From Bacteroidota bacterium (GTDB taxonomy: Bacteria > Bacteroidota > Bacteroidia > Sphingobacteriales > Sphingobacteriaceae): a DNA stretch of 64,000 nt. Where the stretch lies: positions 1-64,000 of the forward strand of contig JAMFRP010000031.1 in the NCBI GenBank assembly GCA_026224775.1. The letters are read 5' to 3'. The notes beneath the pieces were generated by a model. That model was not told the origin of the DNA, made no database searches, and was given only the letters and a program-made list of their open reading frames with translations. Positions 1 through 7,378 of the stretch are shown piece after piece. The translations under genes were made by a program, and so were the position numbers. Numbering within the stretch: position 1 is the first letter of the stretch; every line of letters begins with the position of its first letter.

Positions 1-24
1 AGCCAGGATCAAACTCTCCATTGT
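1..24 (-). rRNA. rrs: 16S rRNA, 5' end only (partial)
   Basis: The reverse complement of the first bases reads AGAGTTTGATCCTGGCT, the near-universal start of bacterial 16S rRNA (27F primer site). The gene runs leftward out of the window, so only its first bases are present. By alignment with E. coli the mature 5' end should lie about seven bases upstream of AGAG, near position 24; that end is an estimate. Confidence 0.95.
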
Positions 25-380
25 AAAATGTTTTGTTTGTTCACTGACCCTATTATCAATTAATAGAATCTGTGTATTATTATATATCTTTTCACAGATC
101 CCCTCTTTCTCTCTCGTATTCAAACTACTCCACCCTCCCCTTGCGGTTCCGATTTCCTAGCCTGCTACGCTACATGATTTTCTATTTCTTAAAAGAACTT
201 TTTCCCTCGCCTCACGGTTCGGTTTATTTATGTTTTGCCTTATTGCAAGGCTAACTTTTTTAATTTTGTGATCCGGAAATCGCTTCCGGATTTTTTGCCT
301 CCCGGCTTTTCGTTTCCAGCCTCTCGGCTCTCAACTTTCTGCCTTCCGGCCTTTCTTTTTTTCCCGTTCGATTTGGGATT
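25..380 (-). other. rRNA operon 5' leader
   Basis: Gene-free sequence between the 16S 5' end and the nearest rRNA promoter. It is pyrimidine-rich on the plus strand, so the minus-strand transcript would be purine-rich. It should carry pre-16S processing and antitermination signals, but I cannot identify boxA or RNase III sites with confidence. The only clear structure is the inverted repeat at 271-291. Confidence 0.6.
271..296 (+). terminator. Terminator-like hairpin in the rRNA leader, facing away from 16S
   Basis: ATCCGGAA (271-278) pairs with TTCCGGAT (284-291) across a 5-base loop and is followed by a T run to 296 on the plus strand. Read in the plus direction it has the form of an intrinsic terminator, although no plus-strand gene ends here. 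It may block antisense transcription, or the stem may serve leader processing on the minus strand. Confidence 0.45.
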
Positions 381-412
381 GCAAAGGTAGAAACCTTTTT
401 GTTATTTGCAAA
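381..412 (-). promoter_or_regulatory. rRNA promoter P1 (Bacteroidota type)
   Basis: On the minus strand the -7 box is TACCTTTGC (389-381) and the -33 box is TTTGC (412-408), separated by 19 bases, an exact match to the Bacteroidota consensus TTTG/TAnnTTTG. It points toward 16S and is the promoter closest to it. Confidence 0.8.
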
Positions 413-484
413 CTTTATTTTTTAAATTTTAAAGTTTCTTTTTCCCGCTCCCAATCCTCTACTTTTCTCCCTCAATTGCGGGCT

Positions 485-516
485 GCAAAGGTATAAACCT
501 TTTTGTATTTTGCAGT
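485..516 (-). promoter_or_regulatory. rRNA promoter P2 (Bacteroidota type)
   Basis: The minus-strand -7 box TACCTTTGC (493-485) is identical to that of P1. The -33 position at the same spacing reads ACTGC (516-512), weaker than in P1. The bases between the boxes resemble P1 (AAAAAGGTTT just before the -7 box), suggesting the promoters arose by duplication. Confidence 0.7.
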
Positions 517-577
517 ATTTATTTCAACTTTTTTTCACCTGCTAAAAGCAACATCGCGTTACCTTTTTTTGCGGGTT

Positions 578-609
578 GCAAAGGTAATCACATTTTCATA
601 TTCTGCAAT
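578..609 (-). promoter_or_regulatory. rRNA promoter P3 (Bacteroidota type)
   Basis: A third TACCTTTGC -7 box on the minus strand (586-578), with ATTGC (609-605) at the -33 position and the same spacing as P1 and P2. The three promoters lie about 93-104 bp apart. Confidence 0.7.
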
Positions 610-784
610 GGCTTACCTAATAATTTTTCAATAAAACTTGTAAAGCTTTGCAAATCAGCAAGAAAAATTTACAGAAATATCACCTATCATTACTTATATA
701 TTTAAAACATCTAAAAAGCTCCCGGAATAGTAACACATTCAACTGCGTTCAATATCACATCGCACAGTTAAACATACTTAAACT

Positions 785-1060
785 GCCACCTACATTATAT
801 AGTATTATATAGAGCTATTATAGTGGAGATACAAGCGAATAGTCATAACCATAAATAACGCGGCTATATTATTATAGTATATAGCTATACGCCACAATGT
901 ATATAAGCGAACAGTCATATCGTAAAAGAGCTACCTACATTATTATATACAGTAAATGTGTGCCGGGTAAACGAATGACATAGCCATAAAGCAAATCCCT
1001 TATACTATAGTATATATACTGATATATAAGTCGGCAGCGAAACAGATAGTTTTTCCTCTC
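785..1060. repeat. TA-rich tract with degenerate ~70-bp periodicity
   Basis: Gene-free, very AT-rich DNA between the rRNA promoters and bamD. Related segments recur: AAGCGAATAGTCATA at 833 and AAGCGAACAGTCATA at 905, weaker versions near 972 and 1037, and GCCACCTACATTATATA at 785 against a relative at 930. Runs of TATAGTATATA lie between them. The spacing of about 63-72 bp suggests a decayed tandem repeat. Function unknown; an upstream-activating or curved-DNA role for the rRNA promoters is only a guess. Confidence 0.4.
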
Positions 1061-1185
1061 TTATACTATATAGCAATAACCCCGTTTGTTTAACCTATAT
1101 AAAGGTTAAAAGATGTTAAATACTATATATATATAACACGTGTACAAAAAAGTGGCTATATATTAGCTGCTTATAAATAAAATAA

Positions 1186-1217
1186 TTGACTGAATTACAT
1201 TATTCAACTATCTTTGC
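1186..1217 (+). promoter_or_regulatory. bamD promoter
   Basis: TTG (1186-1188), 20-base spacer, TATCTTTGC (1209-1217): a full Bacteroidota sigma-A promoter. The ATG at 1221 is only four bases past the TTTG, so transcription should start at or just before the start codon and the mRNA may be leaderless. Confidence 0.7.
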
Positions 1218-1220
1218 ACG

Positions 1221-2150
1221 ATGTTTAAAAAACAATACTATTTATTAGGGGCTATTTTAATTGTATTACTACTTGCATTTGGCAGTTGCAAAAGCAAGTT
1301 TGAGAAGTTAAAAGCAAGTAACGATTACGCCAAAAAATATAAAGAGGCCATCAGGCTTTATAACAAAAAGAACTATAGCAAAGCTTTAGAGCTTTTTGAT
1401 GTATTGGTTGCCCGCTACCGCGGACAAGAGCAGGCGGAAGATTTATACTACTACTACGCTTACACCAACTACAGGTTGCATGATTATACATCAGCCAGGT
1501 ACCACTTTAAATCTTTCGCTGATACTTACCCTAACAGTACAAGGGCCGAGGAGTGCCGGTTTATGGCAGCTTATTGCTATTACCTGGATTCGCCGATCTT
1601 CTCGCTTGATCAATCGAATACTTTAAGCGCTATTGATGCCTTGCAGTTATTCATCAACTTATACCCAAAAAGCGAGCGTGTTGCTGAAGCAGGTAAACTG
1701 ATACAAAACTTACGCGACAAGCTGGAAGAAAAATCATACGCTAACTCTAAGTTATATTTAACTATTGGCGATTTCCAGTCAGCGGTTATATCATTCGGTA
1801 ACTCATTACGTGATTACCCTGATACTAAATATGCTGAGGAAATGGAGTATTTAACGATTAAGGCTCAATACTTATATTCAAAGAAAAGTGCTGAGTTTTT
1901 ACAGGAAGATCGTTTTACACTGGCTATTACCGATGCCGACCAGTTTAGAGACAAATACCCGAACAGTAAATATTTAAGTGACGTTGCTGTTTTGAAAAAA
2001 GATAGTGAACGTGGCATAGCACAAGCTAAAAACATACTAGCCGAAGCAGCTACCGACCAAAGGCTTGCACGTAAAATTGCAAAGAAAGATACGGTAAAAT
2101 CCCAGCCGCCATCAGAAAAAGGGAATAATGATCAGAAAATACCAAATTAA
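1221..2150 (+). CDS. bamD: Outer membrane protein assembly factor BamD (lipoprotein)
   Basis: 309 residues. The N-terminal hydrophobic segment ends in a lipobox (FGSC, Cys23), so the mature protein should be a lipid-anchored periplasmic protein. Several TPR-like helical repeats follow (for example residues 36-70, 71-110 and 150-230), the architecture of BamD/YfiO, which binds BamA in the complex that inserts beta-barrel proteins into the outer membrane. The C-terminal tail (about 280-309) is Lys/Gln-rich and poorly conserved. The family call rests on lipobox, length and TPR pattern. rpoZ follows after 5 bp, so the two are probably co-transcribed. The -7 box four bases upstream decides the start. 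Confidence 0.88.
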   Translation: MFKKQYYLLGAILIVLLLAFGSCKSKFEKLKASNDYAKKYKEAIRLYNKKNYSKALELFDVLVARYRGQEQAEDLYYYYAYTNYRLHDYTSARYHFKSFADTYPNSTRAEECRFMAAYCYYLDSPIFSLDQSNTLSAIDALQLFINLYPKSERVAEAGKLIQNLRDKLEEKSYANSKLYLTIGDFQSAVISFGNSLRDYPDTKYAEEMEYLTIKAQYLYSKKSAEFLQEDRFTLAITDADQFRDKYPNSKYLSDVAVLKKDSERGIAQAKNILAEAATDQRLARKIAKKDTVKSQPPSEKGNNDQKIPN

Positions 2151-2155
2151 AAGAT

Positions 2156-2491
2156 ATGAGTACTACAAACATTAACAAGCCTGCTGTTGCAAGCAGCACA
2201 GTGACACGCGATTTACGTGAGTTGGATACCGAAACAGGCAACATTTATGAGTCGATTGTAATTATGTCGAAAAGGGCTAACCAGCTTTCAAATAATATCA
2301 AGGAAGAATTACATGCGAAACTTTCTGAGTTTGCTTCATCTAACGATAACTTAGAAGAGATATTTGAAAACCGCGAGCAGATTGAAATATCTAAATACTA
2401 CGAAAAATTACCTAAATCTACTTTAGTAGCAGTTCAGGAATTTTTAGATGGTAAGGTATATCACCGTAACCCTGCTAAAGAGCAACAATAA
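2156..2491 (+). CDS. rpoZ: DNA-directed RNA polymerase omega subunit (Bacteroidota type)
   Basis: 111 residues, matching the long Bacteroidota form of omega. The core reads GNIYESIVIMSKRANQLS, corresponding to the conserved omega/Rpb6 helix in which RA(N/R)Q contacts the beta' subunit. Omega assists assembly and stability of RNA polymerase. The gene lies 5 bp after bamD and just before coaBC; omega next to a dfp/coaBC gene is common in bacteria. A strong intrinsic terminator follows the stop codon. Confidence 0.92.
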   Translation: MSTTNINKPAVASSTVTRDLRELDTETGNIYESIVIMSKRANQLSNNIKEELHAKLSEFASSNDNLEEIFENREQIEISKYYEKLPKSTLVAVQEFLDGKVYHRNPAKEQQ

Positions 2492-2534
2492 TACTTTATC
2501 CGCTTAAAGCGGATAACACAAAAAAATATTTTGG

Positions 2535-2558
2535 AACTCCCCATTGGGGAGTTTTTTT
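2535..2558 (+). terminator. Intrinsic terminator after rpoZ
   Basis: AACTCCCC (2535-2542) pairs perfectly with GGGGAGTT (2546-2553) over a three-base loop, followed by a T run to 2558. It should end the bamD-rpoZ transcript. The end of the T run doubles as the -33 element of the next promoter. Confidence 0.85.
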
Positions 2559-2584
2559 GTTTAATTTTAAATTTATTACCATTG
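2556..2584 (+). promoter_or_regulatory. coaBC promoter overlapping the rpoZ terminator
   Basis: TTTG (2556-2559) lies in the terminator T tract. A 17-base spacer leads to TACCATTG (2577-2584), one mismatch from TAnnTTTG. It would start a transcript near 2588, 18 bases before the coaBC ATG at 2606. Confidence 0.5.
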
Positions 2585-2605
2585 CACCAGCAAAACGGCT
2601 ATTAT

Positions 2606-3802
2606 ATGTTTGAGGGTAAAAAGATCATCTTAGGAGTTTGCGGAAGTATAGCCGCGTATAAATCGGCTTTATTAGTACGGTTATTGGTTAAGGCCGGTGC
2701 CGATGTACAGGTAACTATGACCAAAGATGCCACTAGCTTTATTACACCCTTAACCCTTGCTACCCTATCAAAAAAACCAGTATTGGTTGATTATTTTATA
2801 CCCGAAAGCGGCGAATGGAATAACCATGTGGAATTAGGTTTATGGGCAGATGCTTTGATTATAGCCCCCGCCACAGCTAACACCCTTGCCAAAATGGCTA
2901 ATGGCTTTTGTGATAACTTGCTATTGGCAGTTTATCTTTCGGCTAAATGCCCGGTATACTTCGCTCCTGCGATGGATCTGGATATGTGGAAACACCCGGC
3001 AACTACGCAAAACGTAGCAAAGCTTCAATCATATGGAAACATACTGATCAATCCGGGCACGGGTGAACTGGCCAGCGGCCTGCACGGCGAAGGAAGAATG
3101 GCAGAACCTGAAGAGATTATTGCGTTTCTATCCGCGCAGCTAAAAAAAAAACTCCCGTTAAGCGGTAAAAAAGTATTAGTCACCGCTGGCCCTACTTATG
3201 AGGCTATTGACCCGGTAAGGTTTATTGGCAACCATTCGTCGGGTAAAATGGGTTTTGCTATTGCTGATGAATTTGCTGCCATGGGTGCCGATGTAACACT
3301 TATTTCCGGCCCAACTGCCCAAACCAGCAAACAATACGTAAATCGCATTGATGTTACCACTGCTGCCGAAATGCTGCAGGCTTGTGAAACAAATTATATT
3401 AATGCTGATGTTTGCGTGATGAGCGCCGCCGTTGCCGATTATACGCCTATTGATCCATCACCCCAAAAAATAAAGAAACAAAACGGCAACCTTAATATAG
3501 AACTGCAAAGCACTGTTGATATATTAAAAACATTAGGCCAGAAAAAACGGGATGGCCAGTTACTAGTGGGCTTCGCGCTGGAAACGAACGACGAGGAGCA
3601 AAACGCCATTTTAAAACTAAAAAAGAAGAATCTTGATTTTATTGTATTAAATTCGCTCAACGACGCGGGTGCCGGGTTTAAAGGCAACACCAATAAAATA
3701 ACCATTATTGACCATAACCTTAACAAAACAACTTTCGACCTAAAAACCAAAGATGAAGTTGCCCGGGATATTTGCCAAAAAGTTGCTGAATTAATAAAGT
3801 AA
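2606..3802 (+). CDS. coaBC: Bifunctional phosphopantothenoylcysteine decarboxylase / phosphopantothenate-cysteine ligase
   Basis: 398 residues from ATG 2606. The N-terminal half (about 1-185) is the FMN-dependent decarboxylase CoaC: GVCGSIAAYK at the start, an active-site His in NHVELG, and the PxMD-type segment APAMDLDMW. The C-terminal half (about 188-398) is the CoaB ligase, beginning VLVTAGPTYE with DPVRFIGNHSSGKMG and a KIKK motif. Together they convert phosphopantothenate and cysteine to phosphopantetheine on the way to coenzyme A. The reading frame is open back to 2531, but that part is encoded by the terminator, so the start is 2606. Its stop overlaps the next ATG by one base. Confidence 0.95.
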   Translation: MFEGKKIILGVCGSIAAYKSALLVRLLVKAGADVQVTMTKDATSFITPLTLATLSKKPVLVDYFIPESGEWNNHVELGLWADALIIAPATANTLAKMANGFCDNLLLAVYLSAKCPVYFAPAMDLDMWKHPATTQNVAKLQSYGNILINPGTGELASGLHGEGRMAEPEEIIAFLSAQLKKKLPLSGKKVLVTAGPTYEAIDPVRFIGNHSSGKMGFAIADEFAAMGADVTLISGPTAQTSKQYVNRIDVTTAAEMLQACETNYINADVCVMSAAVADYTPIDPSPQKIKKQNGNLNIELQSTVDILKTLGQKKRDGQLLVGFALETNDEEQNAILKLKKKNLDFIVLNSLNDAGAGFKGNTNKITIIDHNLNKTTFDLKTKDEVARDICQKVAELIK

Positions 3803-4704
3803 TGAAAAAAATTAGCCTTTACCTGTTATTTATTTGTTTAAGCTGCGCCGCTTTCGGTCAGGATTTGAATGCAAGGGTATCGGTTTTATCCCCAAAAATA
3901 CAAACCACCAACAAGCGCATATTTACTGAACTGGAAACAGCTATGAAGACCTTTTTAAACGGCCACAAATGGTGCGCCGATCAGATTGAGTCGCAGGAAA
4001 GATTTGATTGTACATTTGTGCTGAATGTAACCAGTTGGGATGGCAGCAGCAGCTTTAGCGGCGAATTACAGGTGCAATCATCAAGACCGGTTTTTAATTC
4101 GACCTACAGCAGCCCCCTAATGTTGCTAAATGATAAGAACATCGACTTCACTTATCTACAAGGCCAAACCATTGATTATTCCGACCAAAGCTTTACCAGT
4201 AATTTAAGCTCGATAATGGCATTTTACGCCTATATTATTATAGGTATGGATTATGATACCTTTTCACGGTACGGGGGTACGCAGTACTTTACGCTTGCGC
4301 AAAACGTAGTTAATCTTGCGCAAACATCAAGCTATGCTGGTTGGAAGGCCTTTGATAATAACAATGTGAGCCGCTACTGGCTATCTGAAAATCTGAATGA
4401 TAAAGCCTATGACCCACTGCGTAGCTTTATGTATGATTATCATCGCAACGGGCTTGATATAATGGCCGATAATACCGGCAAGGGCATTAAAGTAATTGCC
4501 AATCTGCTACCCGGTCTGCAACAGATCGACCGTACCCGCCTAGGTGCCATGTATCCGCTGGTATTTTATACTGCTAAAAGTGATGAGCTTGTTTCTATTT
4601 TTACCAAGGCTGATCCGCAGGATAGGACAGCAGCAATGAACATACTTACCCAGGCCGATCCCGGCGATGGGAATAAATACGCCACGCTGCAAGGCAATAA
4701 ATAG
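3802..4704 (+). CDS. DUF4835 family secreted protein
   Basis: 300 residues with a signal peptide (residues 1-19, cleavage after AFG). The body matches the Bacteroidota-restricted DUF4835 family: an early conserved Asn (DLNARV), two Cys (KWCAD and RFDCTF), the segment FYAYIIIGMDYDTFS, and a long C-terminal helical part. No function is established; it is expected in the periplasm or at the outer membrane. It is translationally coupled to coaBC through a one-base overlap, an arrangement I recall as common in this phylum. The assignment is by sequence pattern. Confidence 0.85.
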   Translation: MKKISLYLLFICLSCAAFGQDLNARVSVLSPKIQTTNKRIFTELETAMKTFLNGHKWCADQIESQERFDCTFVLNVTSWDGSSSFSGELQVQSSRPVFNSTYSSPLMLLNDKNIDFTYLQGQTIDYSDQSFTSNLSSIMAFYAYIIIGMDYDTFSRYGGTQYFTLAQNVVNLAQTSSYAGWKAFDNNNVSRYWLSENLNDKAYDPLRSFMYDYHRNGLDIMADNTGKGIKVIANLLPGLQQIDRTRLGAMYPLVFYTAKSDELVSIFTKADPQDRTAAMNILTQADPGDGNKYATLQGNK

Positions 4705-4717
4705 TATTCACCTTCTT

Positions 4718-4792
4718 TGTCATTCAGAACGAAGTAAAGAATCTGTAAAATAGTTTACACCGTATAGATTCTTCGCTATACTCAGAATGCCA
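4718..4792. repeat. Degenerate copy of the TGTCATTCTGAG palindromic element
   Basis: Begins TGTCATTC and ends CTCAGAATGCCA, with AAGAATCTGTA and ATAGATTCTTCG facing each other inside. It is a shorter (75 bp) and diverged relative of the 86-bp elements at 32934, 56256 and 58455. It lies 14 bp after the DUF4835 stop codon. Confidence 0.65.
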
Positions 4793-4811
4793 ATCATTTT
4801 AACGATAACTT

Positions 4812-4896
4812 GGGGCGTTGCCTCCGGCCTGGGCTTTACACTCATACTACACAGGCCTTAACCACTAGGCCGGTATCCGTTTCAATCCCTAACGCC
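4812..4896. repeat. Possible small repeat element with GGCGTT/AACGCC ends
   Basis: A GC-rich island in AT-rich intergenic DNA, bounded by the short inverted repeat GGCGTT (4814-4819) and AACGCC (4891-4896), with GGCCTG, AGGCCT and AGGCCGG boxes inside. Its composition differs from its flanks. It resembles intergenic repeats I recall from related genomes, but no second copy lies in this window. A further GC-rich patch (about 4912-4975) follows. The rest of 4705-5085 holds no credible gene. Confidence 0.35.
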
Positions 4897-5036
4897 ACAT
4901 TCTTCCCACCCTCTTTCCGCCGCAGGCGAAGAGAGAGTCGACGGGCGAAGCAAGTCGGGGTGAGTAGTCTTCATTATGCAACATTCCCAAATATTTCTTG
5001 TCTCTTTTGTTAAATAATGTGAAATAATTTGCATAT

Positions 5037-5074
5037 ACGAATTCTTTCGTACATATTTGTACGAAAGAATTCGT
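5037..5074. promoter_or_regulatory. Palindromic BlaI/MecI-type operator
   Basis: ACGAATTCTTTCGTACA (5037-5053) is mirrored perfectly by TGTACGAAAGAATTCGT (5058-5074) around TATT. The centre TACA-TATT-TGTA matches the TACA/TGTA half-sites bound by BlaI/MecI repressors. It ends 11 bp before the repressor ATG. A likely promoter (TTTG at 5027-5030, CATATTTG at 5052-5059) is buried in it, so bound repressor would block its own transcription. Autoregulation is inferred. Confidence 0.8.
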
Positions 5075-5085
5075 AATACAGAAAG

Positions 5086-5460
5086 ATGGAAATGAAACCG
5101 ACAGAAAGCGAGCTTGAAATACTACAGATCATTTGGGAAAAGGGCCAGTGCTCGGTGCGTGAGGTACATGAGGTTTTGGAGAAAACAAAAGATGCCGGTT
5201 ACACTACCACCCTTAAATTAATGCAGATTATGCACGACAAAGGTTTGGTTGAACGCGATACCACCGCCAAAACACATTTATACAAAGCGTTGATCACTCG
5301 TGAACAGGCGCAGAATACAGCATTAGATAAGATCATATCAACTGTGTTTAATGGGTCTTCGTCGCAATTGGTGATGCAGGTGCTTAGTAATAAGCAGGCA
5401 TCCAAAGAAGAACTGGACATGATAAAAAACTATCTGGATAACTTAGAAAAAAACAATTAG
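5086..5460 (+). CDS. BlaI/MecI/CopY-family transcriptional repressor
   Basis: 124 residues, the usual length of the family. The N-terminal winged helix (about 3-75) has the hallmark pattern LTxxELEIxxxxWxxG, here TESELEILQIIWEKG, with TTLKLMQIMHDKGLV as recognition helix and wing; the C-terminal helices (about 85-124) form the dimer and protease-sensitive region. Such repressors bind TACA/TGTA palindromes and are inactivated when a partner M56 protease is activated. The next gene is that partner, 2 bp downstream, and a perfect palindrome sits upstream, so the regulatory circuit is complete. No beta-lactamase is adjacent, so the controlled genes are not visible. Confidence 0.93.
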   Translation: MEMKPTESELEILQIIWEKGQCSVREVHEVLEKTKDAGYTTTLKLMQIMHDKGLVERDTTAKTHLYKALITREQAQNTALDKIISTVFNGSSSQLVMQVLSNKQASKEELDMIKNYLDNLEKNN

Positions 5461-5462
5461 TT

Positions 5463-7328
5463 ATGACAACGAGCATCCTTATCAACGCCCTTGGCCAGGC
5501 CATATTTGAGTCTGTTGGGCAGGCACTATTAGTTTATGTTGCATTACAGGTATTGGTGCAACTGTTCCCCGGTATTACCTCAAAATACAAATACGATGCT
5601 AATTACCTAGGCCTGACTATTATTTGCTGCTGGTTTATGGCCAACCTGCTCAAAATTTACCTGCACAATGTGGCCATGGCTAATTACGCGATGGTTACAC
5701 CCGCCAGTAACCTTATTTTAGGCGTAACGCACACACCTTCTTTATTACAACAGGCAGAAGGCTTAATTACACAATATGCCAAATACATAACAGGCTTATA
5801 TATGATAGGTTTGATACTACAAGCCATTAAATTAACCGGCGGTTTTGTACATATCCACCACATCCGCAAACAAAAAAACCTGCAAACAGATATTTCGTGG
5901 ACCAACAAGGCGCAGGAAATATGCAAGAATCTAAAAATCGTTAAAACAGTATCGTTGTATTTTTCGGAACATATATCTATTCCTTTAACTATCGGCTATC
6001 TAAAACCTATCATTATATTCCCCCTGTCGCTTATCAATAACCTCGATAGCAACCAGGTTGAGGCCATATTGATGCACGAACTATCGCACATAAAACGCCA
6101 TGATTACTTGCTTAACATTTTGCAATGCATCATGGAAACCATCCTCTGCTTTAACCCATTTGTTTGGCTGATCTCAAAAACCATCAGGTTAGAGCGTGAG
6201 CATTGCTGCGATGATATGGTTGTCGATGCTGATTACAACAATTTCACTTACTCCAAAGCGCTGCTGGTTATCGCGCAGCAAAACAGTCAGCATTATGCGC
6301 TGGCCATGGCATCTGCCGGCAACAAGAAATATCCATTACTAAACAGAATTAAAAGATTAAACACCATGGAAACGAAAGATTCATTACCCAAATTTAACTT
6401 GCTTGTAATTATCACTATAGCAGCTATTGGCACATTGTTGGCCTGGGGTATACCACAGTATAGTGCTGCAAAAACAACCGCGAAAAAAGCACATAAAATA
6501 CACTTCTATTTAAAGGAGACTACTCCTACTGCCCATTTAACGGCTAATTATCCTATACATACAACTCACAAAAGGAAATTCATTGCACTTTATGCTGATA
6601 CCGCTACCGCCAAATTGTTGAATGACACCACTAAAAAGAAATTTAAAATAGTTATTGAGGACGATAAAGGCGATAAGAAAGAGTATAACTCCTTAAGCGA
6701 AATGCCCGCATCAGACAAAAAGGAATTTTTAGAAGAGAACCCATCGTTTGATTTTAAGTTTGACGATAGCATGCGCTTTGCATCAGCAGTAAACTTTAAG
6801 ATGACCCCTGAATTTAAAAAGCAAATGTTTGTAATAAAGATGCAGGCTAAGAAAATGCAGGAACAATTCAACAGTCCGCAATGGAAAAAGCAAATTAAAG
6901 ACATGCAAATTCAGGCTGAAAAAATGGGCAAACAAGCTAACAGTGAAGAATGGAAGAAGCAAAGAGAAGAAATGAAAGACCAGGCTGAGAAAATGAAAGC
7001 GCAATTCGACAGTCCTGAATTCAAAAAACAGATGGAAGACATGAAGGTACAGGCCAAGAAAATGAGTGAGCAATATGTTAACAGCCCTGAATTTAAGAAA
7101 CAAATGGTTGAAATAAAAATACAAGCTGAGCATATGAGTAAACAAGTTAACAGCGAGGTTTGGAGGAAACAGGCGAAGGAAATGCAAAAGCAAGCTGAAA
7201 AAATGAGCGAGCAATTCAACAGCCCTGAGTGGAAAAAGCAGATGGAAGACATGCAAAAAAACATACAGGACGAGGTTAATAGAAACCTAAAAAACATACC
7301 GATAGACAGTACAAAGAGCGCAAACTAA
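5463..7328 (+). CDS. BlaR1/MecR1-like M56 metalloprotease antirepressor with repetitive C-terminal domain
   Basis: 621 residues. Hydrophobic helices near 15-35, 47-68 and 103-125 precede an M56 protease domain with the zinc motif HELSH (His205, Glu206, His209) and a downstream glutamate segment LEREHCCDD. A last membrane helix (about 313-332) leads to a predicted extracytoplasmic tail. Classical BlaR1 carries a penicillin-binding sensor there; this one does not. From residue 458 to 596 it has six units of about 23 residues, pattern QAEKMxxQxNSPEWKKQxE, rich in Lys, Gln and Met and likely a long coiled coil. By family knowledge, sensing should activate the protease and relieve repression by the BlaI-like protein upstream. 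The ligand is unknown. Confidence 0.88.
   Translation: MTTSILINALGQAIFESVGQALLVYVALQVLVQLFPGITSKYKYDANYLGLTIICCWFMANLLKIYLHNVAMANYAMVTPASNLILGVTHTPSLLQQAEGLITQYAKYITGLYMIGLILQAIKLTGGFVHIHHIRKQKNLQTDISWTNKAQEICKNLKIVKTVSLYFSEHISIPLTIGYLKPIIIFPLSLINNLDSNQVEAILMHELSHIKRHDYLLNILQCIMETILCFNPFVWLISKTIRLEREHCCDDMVVDADYNNFTYSKALLVIAQQNSQHYALAMASAGNKKYPLLNRIKRLNTMETKDSLPKFNLLVIITIAAIGTLLAWGIPQYSAAKTTAKKAHKIHFYLKETTPTAHLTANYPIHTTHKRKFIALYADTATAKLLNDTTKKKFKIVIEDDKGDKKEYNSLSEMPASDKKEFLEENPSFDFKFDDSMRFASAVNFKMTPEFKKQMFVIKMQAKKMQEQFNSPQWKKQIKDMQIQAEKMGKQANSEEWKKQREEMKDQAEKMKAQFDSPEFKKQMEDMKVQAKKMSEQYVNSPEFKKQMVEIKIQAEHMSKQVNSEVWRKQAKEMQKQAEKMSEQFNSPEWKKQMEDMQKNIQDEVNRNLKNIPIDSTKSAN
6834..7250 (+). repeat. 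Six tandem ~69-bp coding repeats in the blaR1-like gene
   Basis: Each unit encodes 23 residues (one has 24), starting with IK/MQ/MK and ending near KKQMED. A half-unit (TPEFKKQMF) precedes them. The units differ at the nucleotide level, so the expansion is not recent, but the period is kept. The repeat explains the long spurious open frames on the opposite strand here. Confidence 0.85.
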
Positions 7329-7356
7329 CCAAGCCTTAACAAAGTATTTTGTATTT

Positions 7357-7378
7357 TAGCGTTCTTATTTTAACGCTA
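7357..7378 (+). promoter_or_regulatory. Hairpin covering the recN start codon
   Basis: TAGCGTT (7357-7363) pairs with AACGCTA (7372-7378), whose last base is the A of the recN ATG. The stem would sit directly at the translation start. It may be a protein-binding palindrome (for example a damage-response operator) or an RNA structure limiting initiation; the sequence does not decide. Confidence 0.45.

Noticed and set aside
72..254. 60-codon open frame on the plus strand next to the 16S gene
   Set aside because: It is antisense to the rRNA leader, Ser/Phe/Leu-rich because of the pyrimidine-rich sequence, and has no promoter of its own.
2531..2605. N-terminal extension of CoaBC
   Set aside because: These codons are the rpoZ terminator hairpin; the conserved CoaC start is at 2606.
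4810..5013. 67-codon open frame in the gap before the BlaI-like gene
   Set aside because: It crosses the GC-rich repeat island and has no protein-like pattern.
6590..7297. Three long open frames on the minus strand inside the blaR1-like gene
   Set aside because: They are mirror products of the 69-bp coding repeat, giving low-complexity Leu/Phe/Cys-rich peptides.
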